From contig JBKPSR010000041.1 in NCBI GenBank assembly GCA_046735115.1, forward strand, positions 1-22,838: 22,838 bases of DNA. Reading direction: 5' to 3'. Source of the stretch: JACVRW01 sp046735115. GTDB taxonomy: Bacteria; Actinomycetota; Thermoleophilia; Solirubrobacterales; Thermoleophilaceae. The first letter of the stretch is position 1. Each line of letters opens with the position of its first letter. Of this stretch, positions 22,045 to 22,838 are shown one piece after another. The translations under genes and the position numbers were made by a program. Under the pieces are notes generated by a model, which was given only the letters and a program-made list of their open reading frames with translations, was not told the DNA's origin and ran no database searches.

Positions 22045-22638
22045 ATGGTGGAGCGCCAGCTGCGGCGGCGCGGGATCACGGACGAGCGCGTGCTCGCGGC
22101 GATGGCGGAGGTGCCGCGCGAGCTCTTCCTGCCCGAGGACCAGCGCCGGCGCGCCTACCGCGACGGCGCCGTGCGGATCGGCGAGGGCCAGACGATGTCG
22201 CAGCCGTGGATCGTCGCCTGCATGGCGCAGCTGCTCGAGCTGGACGGCGAGGAGAAGGTGCTCGAGGTGGGGACCGGCTCGGGCTACGCCGCGGCCGTGC
22301 TCTCGCGCCTGTGCCGAGCGGTCATCACCATCGAGCGCTACGAGAGCCTGGCCGTGCAGGCTGAGCAGGTCATGCACGAAGTCGGCTACGACAACGTGAT
22401 CGTCGGCGTAGGCGACGGCAGCCTTGGCGCCCCCGAGCACGCGCCCTTCGGCGGCATCTCGGTGACCGCCACCGCGCGCGAGGACCCACCGGCCGCCCTC
22501 TTCGAGCAGCTCGAGCCCGGCGCGGCGCTGGTCTGCCCGGTGGACCGCGGGGGGCGCGAGCTCCTCATGCGCTTCAAGAACGGCGAGGAGGAGGCCGTGA
22601 CCGGCGTCCGTTTCGTCCCCCTTGTGACCGGCGAGTGA
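22045..22638 (+). CDS. pcm: Protein-L-isoaspartate O-methyltransferase
   Basis: Pcm methylates isoaspartyl residues that form in ageing proteins, starting their repair, with S-adenosylmethionine as donor. From ATG 22045 it is 197 aa and begins MVERQLRRRGI as the family does; an earlier ATG at 22000 would overlap the regulator gene by 35 nt and add 15 atypical residues. Visible motifs are VPRELFLPE, GQTMSQPWIVA (substrate loop), the SAM-binding VLEVGTGSGY (72-81), and the end VRFVPLVTGE. The usual FDAIxVTAA strand reads FGGISVTAT, so the Asp is replaced by Gly. It is probably co-transcribed with the regulator upstream. Confidence 0.95.
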   Translation: MVERQLRRRGITDERVLAAMAEVPRELFLPEDQRRRAYRDGAVRIGEGQTMSQPWIVACMAQLLELDGEEKVLEVGTGSGYAAAVLSRLCRAVITIERYESLAVQAEQVMHEVGYDNVIVGVGDGSLGAPEHAPFGGISVTATAREDPPAALFEQLEPGAALVCPVDRGGRELLMRFKNGEEEAVTGVRFVPLVTGE

Positions 22639-22656
22639 TCCGGCGTGAGAGGAGAT

Positions 22657-22679
22657 CGCGCACACGGCGCTGTCGCGCG
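22657..22679 (+). terminator. Hairpin after pcm
   Basis: CGCGCACA (22657-22664) can pair with TGT-C-GCGCG (22671-22679) around a six-base loop, giving eight pairs with one bulged C. It sits 18 bp after the pcm stop and before the next promoter-like hexamer. There is no T-run. Confidence 0.45.
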
Positions 22680-22693
22680 TGGCGCGGGGCGGT

Positions 22694-22699
22694 TAGTCT
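22694..22699 (+). promoter_or_regulatory. Candidate -10 element for the ASCH gene
   Basis: TAGTCT is followed by 9 nt and GTG 22709, again without a ribosome-binding site. Confidence 0.45.
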
Positions 22700-22708
22700 G
22701 CCGCAACC

Positions 22709-22838
22709 GTGTTCGTCCTGAACTTCTACTCACCGGTCTTCGTGGACCAGCTGAAGCGCGGCCGCAAGACCGCCACGATCCGCCTTGGCGACAAGGGCAA
22801 GAAGTACCGCAAGGGCGAGGTCGTGATGATCACCGTCG
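22709..22838 (+). CDS. ASCH-domain protein (partial, runs off the window)
   Basis: Only the first 43 residues are present. They show the opening of an ASCH/PUA-like domain: a first strand (MFVLNFYSPVF), LKRGRKTATIRLGDK with the basic cluster typical of the predicted nucleic-acid-binding groove, and YRKGEVVMITV. ASCH proteins are linked to RNA binding or modified-nucleoside handling, but the exact role cannot be set from this part. The GTG start is preceded by a -10-like TAGTCT. The 3' end is beyond the window. Confidence 0.75.
   Translation, partial: MFVLNFYSPVFVDQLKRGRKTATIRLGDKGKKYRKGEVVMITV

Noticed and set aside
22639..22708. tRNA or other small RNA gene after pcm
   Set aside because: Only a hairpin and a promoter-like hexamer are visible; there is no cloverleaf or conserved RNA motif.

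Overview
This window comes from a very GC-rich bacterial chromosome, most likely a member of the Actinomycetota. The lhr-nei2 pair, the cyclic di-AMP riboswitch ahead of a cell-wall hydrolase gene, the ECF sigma / DUF4349 membrane protein pair, frequent GTG starts and the many apparently leaderless genes all fit. A Thermoleophilia-like (Solirubrobacterales/Gaiellales) origin is my inference from the overall flavour and was not tested. I see no rRNA or tRNA genes, no CRISPR array, no insertion sequence and no phage genes. The window reads as dense chromosomal housekeeping DNA with very short intergenic gaps.

Left part (1-7955): an array of 23-bp tandem repeats runs into a LacI-type regulator. 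A two-gene ABC exporter (permease plus ATPase) converges on it. Divergent from the exporter are two dTDP-rhamnose genes, rmlD and rmlB, which overlap by 4 nt. A perfect hairpin follows, then a second ABC exporter (ATPase plus permease) whose end overlaps a family-5 uracil-DNA glycosylase. The stop codon of the glycosylase lies at the edge of a ydaO-type (c-di-AMP) riboswitch. That riboswitch leads a secreted peptidoglycan-binding/NlpC-P60-like hydrolase and a 73-aa membrane protein.

Middle part (7956-14267): a small lipoprotein is divergent from the large helicase gene lhr. lhr is followed 2 nt later by nei2 (an Fpg/Nei DNA glycosylase), which overlaps a glycerophosphodiesterase-like gene. 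lhr and nei2 form a DNA-repair operon arrangement also known from mycobacteria.

Sigma locus (14264-17245): an ECF sigma factor overlaps a membrane-anchored DUF4349 protein, a likely anti-sigma factor. Divergent from it are two secreted proteins that are paralogous to each other and belong to no family I can name. This is the best candidate here for an undescribed system: an envelope-sensing sigma module with its own pair of exported proteins.

Right part (17246-22838): a DsbA-like protein has lost its second active-site cysteine. A minus-strand ilvA-psuG-PfkB-kinase operon follows (threonine deamination plus pseudouridine breakdown). It shares a 23-bp divergent promoter region with a CRP/FNR regulator. 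Next come pcm (isoaspartate repair) and the start of an ASCH-domain protein that runs off the window.

A pattern runs across the window. Genes that begin a transcription unit often carry a -10-like hexamer (TANNNT or close to it) only 6-10 nt before the start codon and lack a Shine-Dalgarno sequence, as expected for leaderless mRNAs. Two genes inside the 6105-7928 cluster instead have clear purine-rich ribosome-binding sites.
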